Shown: positions 56,063 to 64,000 of the stretch, in pieces
How positions within the stretch are numbered: position 1 is the stretch's first letter
How the letters are laid out: each line of letters opens with the position of its first letter
Source: Mangrovivirga cuniculi
GTDB taxonomy: Bacteria > Bacteroidota > Bacteroidia > Cytophagales > Cyclobacteriaceae
DNA: 64,000 nucleotides
Direction: 5' to 3'
Assembly (NCBI RefSeq): GCF_005166025.1
Contig: NZ_CP028923.1
Coordinates: 4,466,001 to 4,530,000 of the forward strand
Translations under genes and position numbers: made by a program
The notes under the pieces: generated by a model
What the model was told of the DNA's origin: nothing
What the model saw: only the letters and a program-made list of their open reading frames with translations
Databases searched by the model: none

Positions 56063-57473
56063 ATCTATTCAATACATTTTTTGTCTGTTAATAATACTTT
56101 CTTCATGTAAAGTAGGGCAAAATTATAAAGGCCTGGAGGTAGAAGTGCCTGATGAATTCAGGGCTAATGATCTGGAATTATCAAACGAAAACCTAATAGT
56201 CAATACAGATACACTCTTTGCTGACTCCCTGATAGATATTAACTGGTTTGCAATATTTAATGATCCGGTGCTCGATTCGCTAGTTTATGCTGCTTTGGAT
56301 AATAATCAGGATCTGAAAATTGCCGCAGAAAATATTGCTCAGGCACAATTCAATTTAATAATTCAGCGATCAAATCTTCTACCCTATTTCGGTTATGAAG
56401 CCAATATGACCCGTGGAAATTTCTTAAATGGAAATGTTGGTAGTACCAGAAATTTCGCCTACGGTGCTGGGTTCATGAATTGGGAAATAGATTTCTGGGG
56501 AAAATACCGTCGATTAAATGAAGCAGCAAAAGCTCAGATCCTGGCTACTGAATATGGATACAGATCTATCCAGATCAGTTTGCTGGCAACCCTGGCTGAT
56601 GCATATTTTCAACTTCTCGAGCTAAGGAAAAGATTGGATATCTCCGAACAAACGCTCACGCTGAGGGACAGCATGCTCTATATAATTGAAGCGCGTTTTG
56701 ACAGGGGTATTATTCCAGCCATTGATCTCAACCAGGCTCAGATTCAAAGAGCCATTGCAGCGAGTTCTATACCCGTTTTTAAAAGAGAGATTATAAAAAC
56801 TGAAAATCTAATTAGTGTTCTTACAGGAACAAACCCCAAATCGATCCCAACTGGCATTGACATTTATAAACATGACACATCGATCTATATTCCGGATGTC
56901 TTGCCCATCGATTTACTTACCAGAAGACCCGATGTGGTTGTAGCAGAGCAGGAAGTAATCATTCAAAATGCCCTGGTAGGGGTTGCCCAGGCTAACAGGC
57001 TGCCTGCGATAAGTTTTAATGGATCCATAGGCTATGCAATGACAGACCCTTTAAGTTTTAGCAATGGCACAATGATCTGGAGCATTAGTGGCTCAATTTT
57101 AGGTCCGTTATTTAATTGGAACAGGTTAAAAAGAATTGCTGACACTGAAAAAAGCATTAGAGAACAATCTGTTTTCAGCTATGAAAGGACTTTATTGAAT
57201 GCATTTCGGGATGTTGAAGACACTTATATTGAAATATCCACACTCAAAGAAGAGTTAATTGCAAGAAGACAACATGTGGAGGCAGCAGCCAGTGCTCAAA
57301 TGCTGTCGCAAAACAGGTATGACCAGGGACAAACCAGCTATCTGGAATACCTGGAATCTCAAAGACAATATTTTGAATCTCAACAAAACCTCGCCGGAAC
57401 CCTGCGACAACTACTTTCTTCCTATGCAAGTCTGTATAAAGCGCTTGGCGGAGGATGGGTTATAGATGAATAA
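56055..57473 (+). CDS. Outer-membrane efflux channel (TolC/NodT family)
   Basis: A 472-residue outer-membrane lipoprotein with lipobox ILSSC (Cys18). It has the duplicated TolC architecture: two helical hairpin regions and the conserved DPVLDSLVYAALDNNQDLKIA and LLTRRPDVVVAEQEVIIQNALVGVAQANRLP blocks. It completes the tripartite RND system encoded upstream. It starts inside the last codons of the permease gene. No terminator is obvious in the 175-bp gap that follows. Confidence 0.93.
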   Translation: MNKSIQYIFCLLIILSSCKVGQNYKGLEVEVPDEFRANDLELSNENLIVNTDTLFADSLIDINWFAIFNDPVLDSLVYAALDNNQDLKIAAENIAQAQFNLIIQRSNLLPYFGYEANMTRGNFLNGNVGSTRNFAYGAGFMNWEIDFWGKYRRLNEAAKAQILATEYGYRSIQISLLATLADAYFQLLELRKRLDISEQTLTLRDSMLYIIEARFDRGIIPAIDLNQAQIQRAIAASSIPVFKREIIKTENLISVLTGTNPKSIPTGIDIYKHDTSIYIPDVLPIDLLTRRPDVVVAEQEVIIQNALVGVAQANRLPAISFNGSIGYAMTDPLSFSNGTMIWSISGSILGPLFNWNRLKRIADTEKSIREQSVFSYERTLLNAFRDVEDTYIEISTLKEELIARRQHVEAAASAQMLSQNRYDQGQTSYLEYLESQRQYFESQQNLAGTLRQLLSSYASLYKALGGGWVIDE

Positions 57474-57498
57474 ATTACCTAAATAGCATTTTCATTTA

Positions 57499-57576
57499 AC
57501 AAAAGTCCACCTATCTCTATAGTATATTTAACCATTTAAACAGAACTTAACCCCTCAACAGACACAAAAGTCCACC
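57499..57576. promoter_or_regulatory. Direct repeats of ACAAAAGTCCACC upstream of the fabG operon
   Basis: The 13-mer ACAAAAGTCCACC occurs exactly at 57499-57511 and 57564-57576, spaced 65 bp start to start, in the non-coding stretch before the FabG-like gene. A one-mismatch copy (ACAAAAGTCAACC) lies at 63910-63922 after the last gene of the window. Repeated, oriented sites in promoter regions suggest binding sites for a shared regulator. The regulator is unknown. Confidence 0.4.
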
Positions 57577-57648
57577 CCTTCAATTTCATAAGAAGTTAGA
57601 TTAAAAATTTATCACAAAGCATATTTGAAATCTAACCGAATAAAAAAT

Positions 57649-58389
57649 ATGAAATTAAAAAATAAAGTAGCAATCATAACCGGGGGTGCATCCGGAATAG
57701 GATACGCAACCGTTGAAAAGTTCATTAATGAAGGTGCGAATGTAGCGATCTGGGATGTCCAGGAAGAAAAAGGAAAAAAAGCTGCATCGCAATTCGCCGG
57801 TGGTGACATAAAGGTAAAATTTTATAAAGTTGACACAACAGATTTAAAGGCTGTTGAAGATGCAGCTGAAGCAGTAAAACAGGATTTCGGTAAAATAGAT
57901 ATTCTGGTCAATAATGCCGGCATCACCAAAGATGCAACTCTGGCAAAGATCACTGAGGAGCAATGGCAGAATGTAATTGATGTTAATCTGAGTGGCGTTT
58001 TTTATTGTACTAAGGCAGTTAGCAAATACATGATCGAACAAGGTTCAGGTAGAATTATTAATGCTTCGTCTGTCGTAGGACTCTATGGTAATTTCGGCCA
58101 GACTAATTACGTAGCTACTAAAGCCGGTGTGATCGGCATGACTAAAACATGGGCGAAAGAACTGGGGAGAAAGGGCATTACTGTCAATGCGGTAGCTCCA
58201 GGATTTATTGCTACGGAAATGATCGAGACAATACCACAAAAAGTCATCGATATGATCAATGGTAAAACCCCTCTCGGCAGATTTGGAAAACCAGAAGAAA
58301 TAGCAAATGTATATGCTTTTCTATCCTCTGACGAAGCCTCTTTTATCAGCGGAACAACCATCAGTGTCGATGGAGCTGTAACCCTTTAA
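57649..58389 (+). CDS. 3-oxoacyl-ACP reductase-like SDR (FabG type)
   Basis: A classical short-chain dehydrogenase of 246 residues that reduces a beta-keto thioester with NAD(P)H. The cofactor motif TGGASGIG, NNAG, the catalytic Ser in NASSVVG and Tyr-x-x-x-Lys in NYVATKAG are all present, with the FabG-like ending ASFISGTTISVDGAV. I start at ATG 57649 (MKLKNKVAIITGG) rather than a TTG eight codons upstream. It leads an operon with a KASIII-like protein (12 bp), a symporter and an acyl-CoA ligase, so it probably acts in that pathway and not in bulk fatty-acid synthesis. Confidence 0.88.
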   Translation: MKLKNKVAIITGGASGIGYATVEKFINEGANVAIWDVQEEKGKKAASQFAGGDIKVKFYKVDTTDLKAVEDAAEAVKQDFGKIDILVNNAGITKDATLAKITEEQWQNVIDVNLSGVFYCTKAVSKYMIEQGSGRIINASSVVGLYGNFGQTNYVATKAGVIGMTKTWAKELGRKGITVNAVAPGFIATEMIETIPQKVIDMINGKTPLGRFGKPEEIANVYAFLSSDEASFISGTTISVDGAVTL

Positions 58390-58401
58390 ACTGAATTAAC
58401 C

Positions 58402-59391
58402 ATGAGAAATGCCATTATAGCCGGCACAGGATCTTATGTTCCTGAGCTTATTCTTACCAATAAACATTTTAATGAACAGCTGGGAGAAGATGTGGATACC
58501 TGGCTGGTGGAAAATCTAACCATCCGTGAAAGACACTGGTGCAAAGAAGATGAAAGTACAGCTGACTTATGTGAAAATGCGGCTATTGAAGCACTAAAAT
58601 CAGCAGGAGTTAATGCTTCTGATCTGGATATGATCATTGTATCAACAGATACCCCTGAGTTTATTTCACCTTCAACAGCATCAGTTGTCCAGCATAGGAT
58701 TGGTGCGAAAAGAGCAGGCACTTTTGACCTCAACACGGCTTGTGCAGGTTTTGTAACCGCACTAGATACAGCCTCAAAATATATCAAAGCTGATTCCCAA
58801 TACAAAAATATTCTAGTTATCGGTGCTTATGCAATGAGTAAACACCTGAACAAGGAAGATAAAAAAACGGTCACTTTGTTTGCTGATGGTGCAGGTGCTG
58901 TTATTCTAAAATCCACAGAAGAAGCTGATAGAGGGTTCATGAGTGCTCACCAGTTTACCTGTGGAGAATATCACGACTGGATGGGCATCTATTCAGGAGG
59001 TGCTAAGCAACCTGTCACTACTGATGTTCTGACAGACCGAACCCATCAACTCCAATTCGTTAAAAAATTCCCTAAAGAGCTCAACCCGACCAATTGGACG
59101 GAAATGGCTCAGCGGTTAATGGAAGAGAATAATCTTAAAGCTGAAGATGTAAAAATGTTTTTCATGACTCAGATCAACATCAGTAGCATCCATCAAATGC
59201 TTGACAATCTTGGCCTGCCGCATGATAAAGCTCATTATATAATGGATCGATATGGATACACTGGTTCAGCAGCAATTCCGATGGCTCTTGACGAAGCTGT
59301 TAAAGAAGGAAAAGTAGGCAGTGGAGATATCGTATTTTTTATTGGATCAGGTGGTGGATTAGCTTTCGCAGCCGCTGCATTTAAGCTTTAA
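58402..59391 (+). CDS. KASIII/FabH-like ketosynthase lacking the catalytic His and Asn
   Basis: A thiolase-fold protein of 329 residues. The acyl-accepting Cys114 is intact in LNTACAGFVTALD, and the C-terminus IVFFIGSGGGLAFAAAAF is typical. However, the HQAN box reads TQIN (Thr256-Asn259), and the NTSAAS box reads YGYTGSAAIP with Tyr286 in place of Asn. Normal decarboxylative condensation should therefore be lost or altered. Acyl transfer or a different condensation is possible, as in divergent KASIII enzymes. It is co-transcribed with fabG-like, symporter and ligase genes. Confidence 0.82.
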   Translation: MRNAIIAGTGSYVPELILTNKHFNEQLGEDVDTWLVENLTIRERHWCKEDESTADLCENAAIEALKSAGVNASDLDMIIVSTDTPEFISPSTASVVQHRIGAKRAGTFDLNTACAGFVTALDTASKYIKADSQYKNILVIGAYAMSKHLNKEDKKTVTLFADGAGAVILKSTEEADRGFMSAHQFTCGEYHDWMGIYSGGAKQPVTTDVLTDRTHQLQFVKKFPKELNPTNWTEMAQRLMEENNLKAEDVKMFFMTQINISSIHQMLDNLGLPHDKAHYIMDRYGYTGSAAIPMALDEAVKEGKVGSGDIVFFIGSGGGLAFAAAAFKL

Positions 59392-59395
59392 TATT

Positions 59396-60927
59396 ATGGA
59401 AATTTCATCATTAACCATCCTGTTATTGATTGGCTATGGCCTTTTTGTAGCATTCCTTATTTACAGGGGATCCGGAAAGACTCAGAACATCAATGACTAC
59501 GCCCTGGGAAATCTGAGATTTTCACCGGCTTTTGTCGGGCTTTCGCTGGCTGCGTCAACCACCAGTGCTGCCACGTTTATTATAAATCCCGGATTGATTG
59601 GAAAATATGGCATCAGCGGTTTCATATCTTATGGGCTTGTACTTCCGGCTGCAGCTATAATCTCACTGATTATTCTTTCTAAAAAATTCAGAAAATTCGG
59701 TGCCAAGGTATCAGCGATTAGTCTTGCTCAATGGATTGGCAAAAGATATAAAAGCGAAAACTTTAATTTGTTCTTTGCATTCTTATCACTTCTGCTGATC
59801 ACTTTTATTGTACTTATCTGTGTCGGAATTACCCAGGTATTATCCGCAGCTCTCAATACAGATCCTGTTTGGGTTCTTGCAGGAGTTGTGATCGTTGTTT
59901 TTAGTTATATGATGATCGGGGGAGCCAATGCAATGGTGTATACCAATACTTTACAGGCGTTTTCAATGCTCATAGTTGCGGTAATTCTGATTTCATCAGG
60001 TTTCGATTATTTTGGAGGGGGGATCGATGAATTTCTGGGCAGGCTTGAACATATAAATCCAATATTAGCAAAGCCTTTAAATCCGGACAGCTATTTATTC
60101 AGAGACTATTTTGAGATCATTTTCTGTCAGATCATGGTCGGTATAGCGGTGATTTGCCAGCCTCATATCCTCACAAAATCCCTGCTATTAAAAAGTGATA
60201 AAGAGGTAAATAAGTATCTGATAGCTGGAACGATTGTACAAGCTATATTCTTTCTTGTGATTGTAGTTGGATTATATGCAAGGATCACATTTCCGGATAT
60301 GACTTATCAGGGCGAAGCTATTGCACCAGATTCATTGGTATCGACCTACGTGATAAGTCAGTTTCCGAAATACATTGTTCTGCTACTTATATTTGGCTTG
60401 ATCTCTGCGGGTATGTCAACATTAGAAGGCCTGATCCAGGCTCTTTCTACGACTATAACTGCAGATCTGATCGGAGGCATCAAAGCTAAATCTTCGGGTA
60501 AAAAAGCTTCTCAGACAAACAGAGCATCAGAATTAATAAAGTTGTAATTGTAGCCCTGGCTGTTTTATCCTTCTTTTTTAGCTATCGACAACTCGTTGAT
60601 CCTGATTTAAGTGTTGCAATTTTTGCTCAAAATGGAGTTTACGCTTATTTTTCAGCAGCGTTTGTTCCAGTGATATTCGGCATGTTTTTCAAAAACGTCC
60701 CAAAGATTGCACCTGTTGCAGCAGCAATTACAGCGGTAGTTGTGCACTTCTCGATTTATTATCTCGAACTTACGCCATATATGGATGCCCCGGTTAAAAA
60801 CCCGGCAATTCCATCTGCGATAGCAATTTTATCATCTGTCATAACAGGTGGACTATTTTTCATCATTTACAGAAAAAAGGAACATGACAACAGACTGGTT
60901 TCAAAAATGGAGCGGGTATCAGCCTGA
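59396..60927 (+). pseudogene. Sodium:solute symporter (SSS family), frameshifted
   Basis: Inner-membrane transporter, about 510 residues if restored. The first frame (to 60547) carries the first ten or so helices, with SPAFVGLSLAASTTSAATFIINPG and FGLISAGMSTLEGLIQALSTT, both typical of SSS proteins. The frame then fails, and another resumes as IRINKVVIVALAVLSFFFS and continues to ERVSA at 60927. The indel lies at about 60524-60530 (a base missing after GC would read RAIRINKV); no homopolymer is involved here. The end overlaps the ligase start by 44 bp. Substrate probably a carboxylate, by context only. Confidence 0.82.
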
Positions 60928-62377
60928 AAAAACAGCTGTAAAGTTAGCAGATGAAAGTATTTCTTATACCTATAGAGAAATTAATAATTCATCATGTGAA
61001 CTATCCAGACATTTCGTTGTCGATCTAAATATCAGAAAAGGAGATCGAGTCTTAATTTTATCCAGCTTTAATCCGGAATACATCACTCTTTTTAGTGCAG
61101 CTCAAAAGACTGGGATCATCCTGGTGCCAGTCAACTACAGACTTTCAGCAGCAGAAATAACTTTTCTAATTAAAAACTCAGAACCTTCTCTGATCATTTA
61201 TGAAGATCAGTTTTCTGAACTTTTAGATGATCAAGTTAAAGATTCTCAAAAAAGATTAATGAGCTGGGAAGAGTTGAGGTCCTTTGTCAATAATAACAAA
61301 GACAGAGAAAGTGATTTTAACAATATACCAGTAGAAAAAGATCACCCATGCCTGATTTTATATACATCAGGGACAACCGGCTTTCCAAAAGGAGCCATTT
61401 ACACTCACGGCATGATGCTTTGGAATAGCCTTAATACGGCAATTCGATTAAAGCTTACCGGTGAAGACATTACTTTGATGGTCATGCCACCTTTTCATAC
61501 AGGTGGCTGGAATGTTCTCACCACCCCTATACTGCATTTTGGTGGTACAGTAATTCTTATGCCTAAATTTGATGCTGGCCAATCTTTGGAATTACTGGAA
61601 AAAGAAAAAATATCTATTTTCATGGCTGTTCCGACTATGGTCAGAATGATGATGGAAGAGAATGAGTTTACCTCTACTGATTTTTCTTCAATGAGGTACA
61701 TGATAGTTGGAGGTGAAGCATTACCTGTAAACACTATTGAAAAGTGGGCTGAATGTGGTGTCCCAATACGTCAGGGGTATGGATTAACAGAAGCAGGGCC
61801 AAACATCACCTCACTGGAAGCTGAAGATGCTATCAGAAAAAGAGGAAGCATCGGGTTTCCCAATTTCTATGTCAATACCAGACTGGTTAAGGAAGATGGA
61901 ACCGATGCAGGCCCTGAAGAAAGTGGTGAATTATGGATCAGCGGCCCTGTAGTTACTCCTGGCTACTGGAAAAATAAAGAAGCAACAAGAAAAGCTTTCT
62001 CTGAGTATTGGTTTAAAACCGGAGACATCTTAAAAAAGGATAGTGAAGGATTCATGTATGTCGTTGACAGAATTAAAAACATGTTTATTTCCGGGGGTGA
62101 AAATGTATATCCTGCAGAAGTAGAAAGAAGAATTCTTGAACATGAACGGGTAAGTGAGGCAGCAGTAATCGGTGTGGCTGATGAAAAATGGGGAGAAGTA
62201 GGGAAGGCTTATATAGTAGTCAGGGAAAACAGCAGCTTATCTGCACATGAACTTGAAGAATTTTGCAAAGCAGGTCTGGCAAAATTTAAGGTCCCTAAAC
62301 ACTTTGTCTTCCTTCATGAATTGCCAAAAAATGACACTGGAAAAATAGACAGGAAACAATTATCTCATAACGAATAA
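60884..62377 (+). CDS. Acyl-CoA synthetase/AMP-dependent ligase
   Basis: An adenylate-forming enzyme of 497 residues that activates a carboxylic acid with ATP and CoA. The motifs are complete: LILYTSGTTGFPKGAIYTH, GYGLTEAGPN, WFKTGDILKKDSEGFMYVVDR and IKNMFISGGENVYPAEVE, and the C-terminal catalytic Lys in LPKNDTGKIDRKQL. I use ATG 60884 (MTTDWFQKW, preceded by AAGGA) rather than the ATG at 60848. It follows the symporter and belongs with the FabG-like and KASIII-like genes, so it may activate the imported acid. The substrate class is unknown. Confidence 0.9.
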   Translation: MTTDWFQKWSGYQPEKTAVKLADESISYTYREINNSSCELSRHFVVDLNIRKGDRVLILSSFNPEYITLFSAAQKTGIILVPVNYRLSAAEITFLIKNSEPSLIIYEDQFSELLDDQVKDSQKRLMSWEELRSFVNNNKDRESDFNNIPVEKDHPCLILYTSGTTGFPKGAIYTHGMMLWNSLNTAIRLKLTGEDITLMVMPPFHTGGWNVLTTPILHFGGTVILMPKFDAGQSLELLEKEKISIFMAVPTMVRMMMEENEFTSTDFSSMRYMIVGGEALPVNTIEKWAECGVPIRQGYGLTEAGPNITSLEAEDAIRKRGSIGFPNFYVNTRLVKEDGTDAGPEESGELWISGPVVTPGYWKNKEATRKAFSEYWFKTGDILKKDSEGFMYVVDRIKNMFISGGENVYPAEVERRILEHERVSEAAVIGVADEKWGEVGKAYIVVRENSSLSAHELEEFCKAGLAKFKVPKHFVFLHELPKNDTGKIDRKQLSHNE

Positions 62378-62436
62378 TTATTATTTGATCTTTCTATTAT
62401 TTTCAGGATTGTGTTATTTTGAGCGGAGAGCCTGAT

Positions 62437-63840
62437 ATGAAGAAGCAGAAATTAAAAAAATTTATCGAGTTTGCCTCGGGATTACTTCCCCATGAAGTAA
62501 AATACCTGTTGGATATTCAACAATTTGAAGATTCCGACAACCTTACCATTTTAAATCAAACAAACGAGTACGTAAATAAAAATGCTGATAACAATATTTT
62601 CAGTACTCACATCGATAAAAGAAAATTTTCAAGAATTATGCGCTGGATGCAGGAAAAGCTCCGTGCAGCAGATGTAGATGCAGAGTTTAGTCTACTTATA
62701 GAACTTGAAAACAACCTGATGAATGATAACTTATCTCAGGGTCAGGAAAAGCAACTCTTGAAAATAATCAACAATACCGAGCAGGATGAATATTATTTCA
62801 TGAAGCGATATGAGCTCGGGTTGCACTTTCTGAATTTCCTTCTTGTAAGGATGAGGCATAAGGAATATCATATCATTGAAGACTTTATCAATAAGTATAA
62901 ATCTCAGTACGACCATTGCCGGATGGTTTATATGCGTATTCAAAAAGCTACTAATGATATTATTCAGCAATACACTTATAATGATATAGAATCGAGACAG
63001 TGGGAAAGCTGGCTCCTCACAATATTTCGCGATCCATTGATGGATGGAATGAATAGATATTACGCATTGGTCAGGCTAGTATTTTTATATTTCAACTACA
63101 ACCTTCAAGATAAAATGGAGGCTCTTTTTGAAGAAATTGATCCGGTACTTGCCTCAGGTAAATTTTACAGTCGAAGGATTCTGATCAATTATTACGGAAA
63201 CAGATTATTGTATCACTCAAAAGCAAACAGGCTAGACCTTGCCGAAAAATACGGTTGGCTTTCTATCAGTGAAAAAAACAGCGACTACCTACACTATGCC
63301 AACAACCTTTGTGCTGTTCTCTTAAAAAAAGGCGCTTTAAATGATGCTTTGAAATTAATGCAGGATGTTTTCCCCGATGTAAAAACTACATCAAATTTTC
63401 ACCATAAAACGAGTTTCACTGCTCAATATATTACTGCACTCACCCAAAACGGACAGTATAAAGAAGCTGCTCAGCATGCAGAAATATTCCTCATGGCCAA
63501 TAAAAATGAGATATTAAGACATCGCTGGCATTTATTTTTCAGTGTATTTTTCAGATCGCTATTTTTAAAAGGTGATTACAAAAAAATAATTCAATACTCT
63601 CAAAAATTGAATCTCATTGAAAAAGAGAGAAAATATCTGAAGAGAATCAATTCTTTGCCAGCCATCCAATGGTATTTCGAAGCAGCCAGATATCAGTCAG
63701 AAATAATTGAGATCAATGAATTAAATAATTCTCTAAGATCTATTCTTAATGGAGGGGAACATCCTGATAAACAAAAACAAATAATTGAAGAGCTAAAAAT
63801 TGAAATAAGAAAAAAAATTCCAGAGGTCAAAATAAAATAG
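62437..63840 (+). CDS. Helical repeat (TPR-like) hypothetical protein
   Basis: A 467-residue, almost entirely helical cytoplasmic protein. Paired-helix segments such as KRYELGLHFLNFLLVRMRHKE, NRLDLAEKYGWLSISEKNSDY, NALKLMQDVFPDV-like and GQYKEAAQHAEIFLMANKNE indicate divergent tetratricopeptide-type repeats. No enzyme motif or membrane segment is visible. A role as scaffold or adaptor is inference. I start at ATG 62437; an upstream TTG at 62419 is not needed. It follows the acyl-CoA ligase by 59 bp in the same direction. Confidence 0.65.
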   Translation: MKKQKLKKFIEFASGLLPHEVKYLLDIQQFEDSDNLTILNQTNEYVNKNADNNIFSTHIDKRKFSRIMRWMQEKLRAADVDAEFSLLIELENNLMNDNLSQGQEKQLLKIINNTEQDEYYFMKRYELGLHFLNFLLVRMRHKEYHIIEDFINKYKSQYDHCRMVYMRIQKATNDIIQQYTYNDIESRQWESWLLTIFRDPLMDGMNRYYALVRLVFLYFNYNLQDKMEALFEEIDPVLASGKFYSRRILINYYGNRLLYHSKANRLDLAEKYGWLSISEKNSDYLHYANNLCAVLLKKGALNDALKLMQDVFPDVKTTSNFHHKTSFTAQYITALTQNGQYKEAAQHAEIFLMANKNEILRHRWHLFFSVFFRSLFLKGDYKKIIQYSQKLNLIEKERKYLKRINSLPAIQWYFEAARYQSEIIEINELNNSLRSILNGGEHPDKQKQIIEELKIEIRKKIPEVKIK

Positions 63841-64000
63841 TCGAGCCTAAAATTTCACAAAACAAACAACTCTATCTCTATTTAAGAGAACTTTTTTACA
63901 TATAAAAACACAAAAGTCAACCCTAATAGAATTTTTATTGGCATTTACTAAAGACCACACACTATTACATTAGTAAAACGATTAAATATAAAATTTTTAA
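63841..64000. other. Non-coding end of the window
   Basis: No gene begins in these 160 bp. The stretch contains ACAAAAGTCAACC at 63910-63922, one mismatch from the repeated motif before the fabG-like gene. The following gene, outside the window, may therefore share that control. Confidence 0.35.

Noticed and set aside
57625-57648. TTG start eight codons upstream in the fabG-like gene
   Set aside because: The Rossmann strand begins right after ATG 57649, as in other FabG proteins; the upstream codons add an unlikely basic tail.

Overview
The window looks like chromosomal DNA from a marine-type Bacteroidota, most likely the order Cytophagales. The signs are AT-rich DNA, almost no Shine-Dalgarno sites, -7 boxes of the TAnnTTTG type (TATATTTG before the SAM riboswitch and before tRNA-Pro), carboxypeptidase-regulatory/TonB outer-membrane proteins, many small lipoproteins, and a PspA/flotillin/YqiJ locus next to a giant AAA+ ATPase. 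No rRNA, CRISPR array or phage was seen.

Layout. 1-4.7 kb: a nitrilase-family enzyme, a glycosyltransferase, three lipoproteins (two are tandem paralogues) and a VOC protein. 4.7-7.6 kb: a ferredoxin-cyclase-globin fusion divergent from a DASS transporter. 7.6-10.5 kb: an accessory island with HigBA and two single-gene units, each enclosed by its own perfect inverted repeat as in integron cassettes. The island lies between the intact 3' end of a TonB-type receptor gene and a decayed copy of that 3' end. 10.5-22.4 kb: the receptor, a Tat-type VWA/transglutaminase lipoprotein, an MBOAT acyltransferase with its SGNH-like partner, PhoD (frameshifted) and a PepSY protein.

22.4-33.4 kb: a five-gene minus-strand operon (YbjN/YjfI-like, PspA, YqiJ-like, flotillin, DUF3686-type ATPase), divergent from an XRE regulator with a degenerate S24 fold; a PAS-LuxR regulator follows. 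33.4-39.2 kb: amino-acid biosynthesis with two RNA switches. A SAM-I riboswitch with terminator precedes a MetX-aspartokinase-homoserine dehydrogenase fusion, and a three-segment attenuator precedes DAHP synthase-chorismate mutase. 39.4-42.8 kb: an HTH-DUF4870-beta-lactamase-like fusion and a Wzx-type flippase. 42.8-45.3 kb: a palindromic repeat cluster interrupted by an IS4-family element with a 10-bp target duplication, ending at tRNA-Pro(TGG).

45.3-64 kb: small conserved genes, a TonB receptor (frameshifted), a methyltransferase, a DUF1697 protein, a complete RND efflux operon, and an operon of FabG, a KASIII lacking its His and Asn, an SSS symporter (frameshifted) and an acyl-CoA ligase. 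A TPR-like gene ends the window.

At least five otherwise intact genes, plus the transposase, are broken by single-base indels, several of them in homopolymers. Sequencing or assembly error is a serious explanation and these genes may be functional in the organism.
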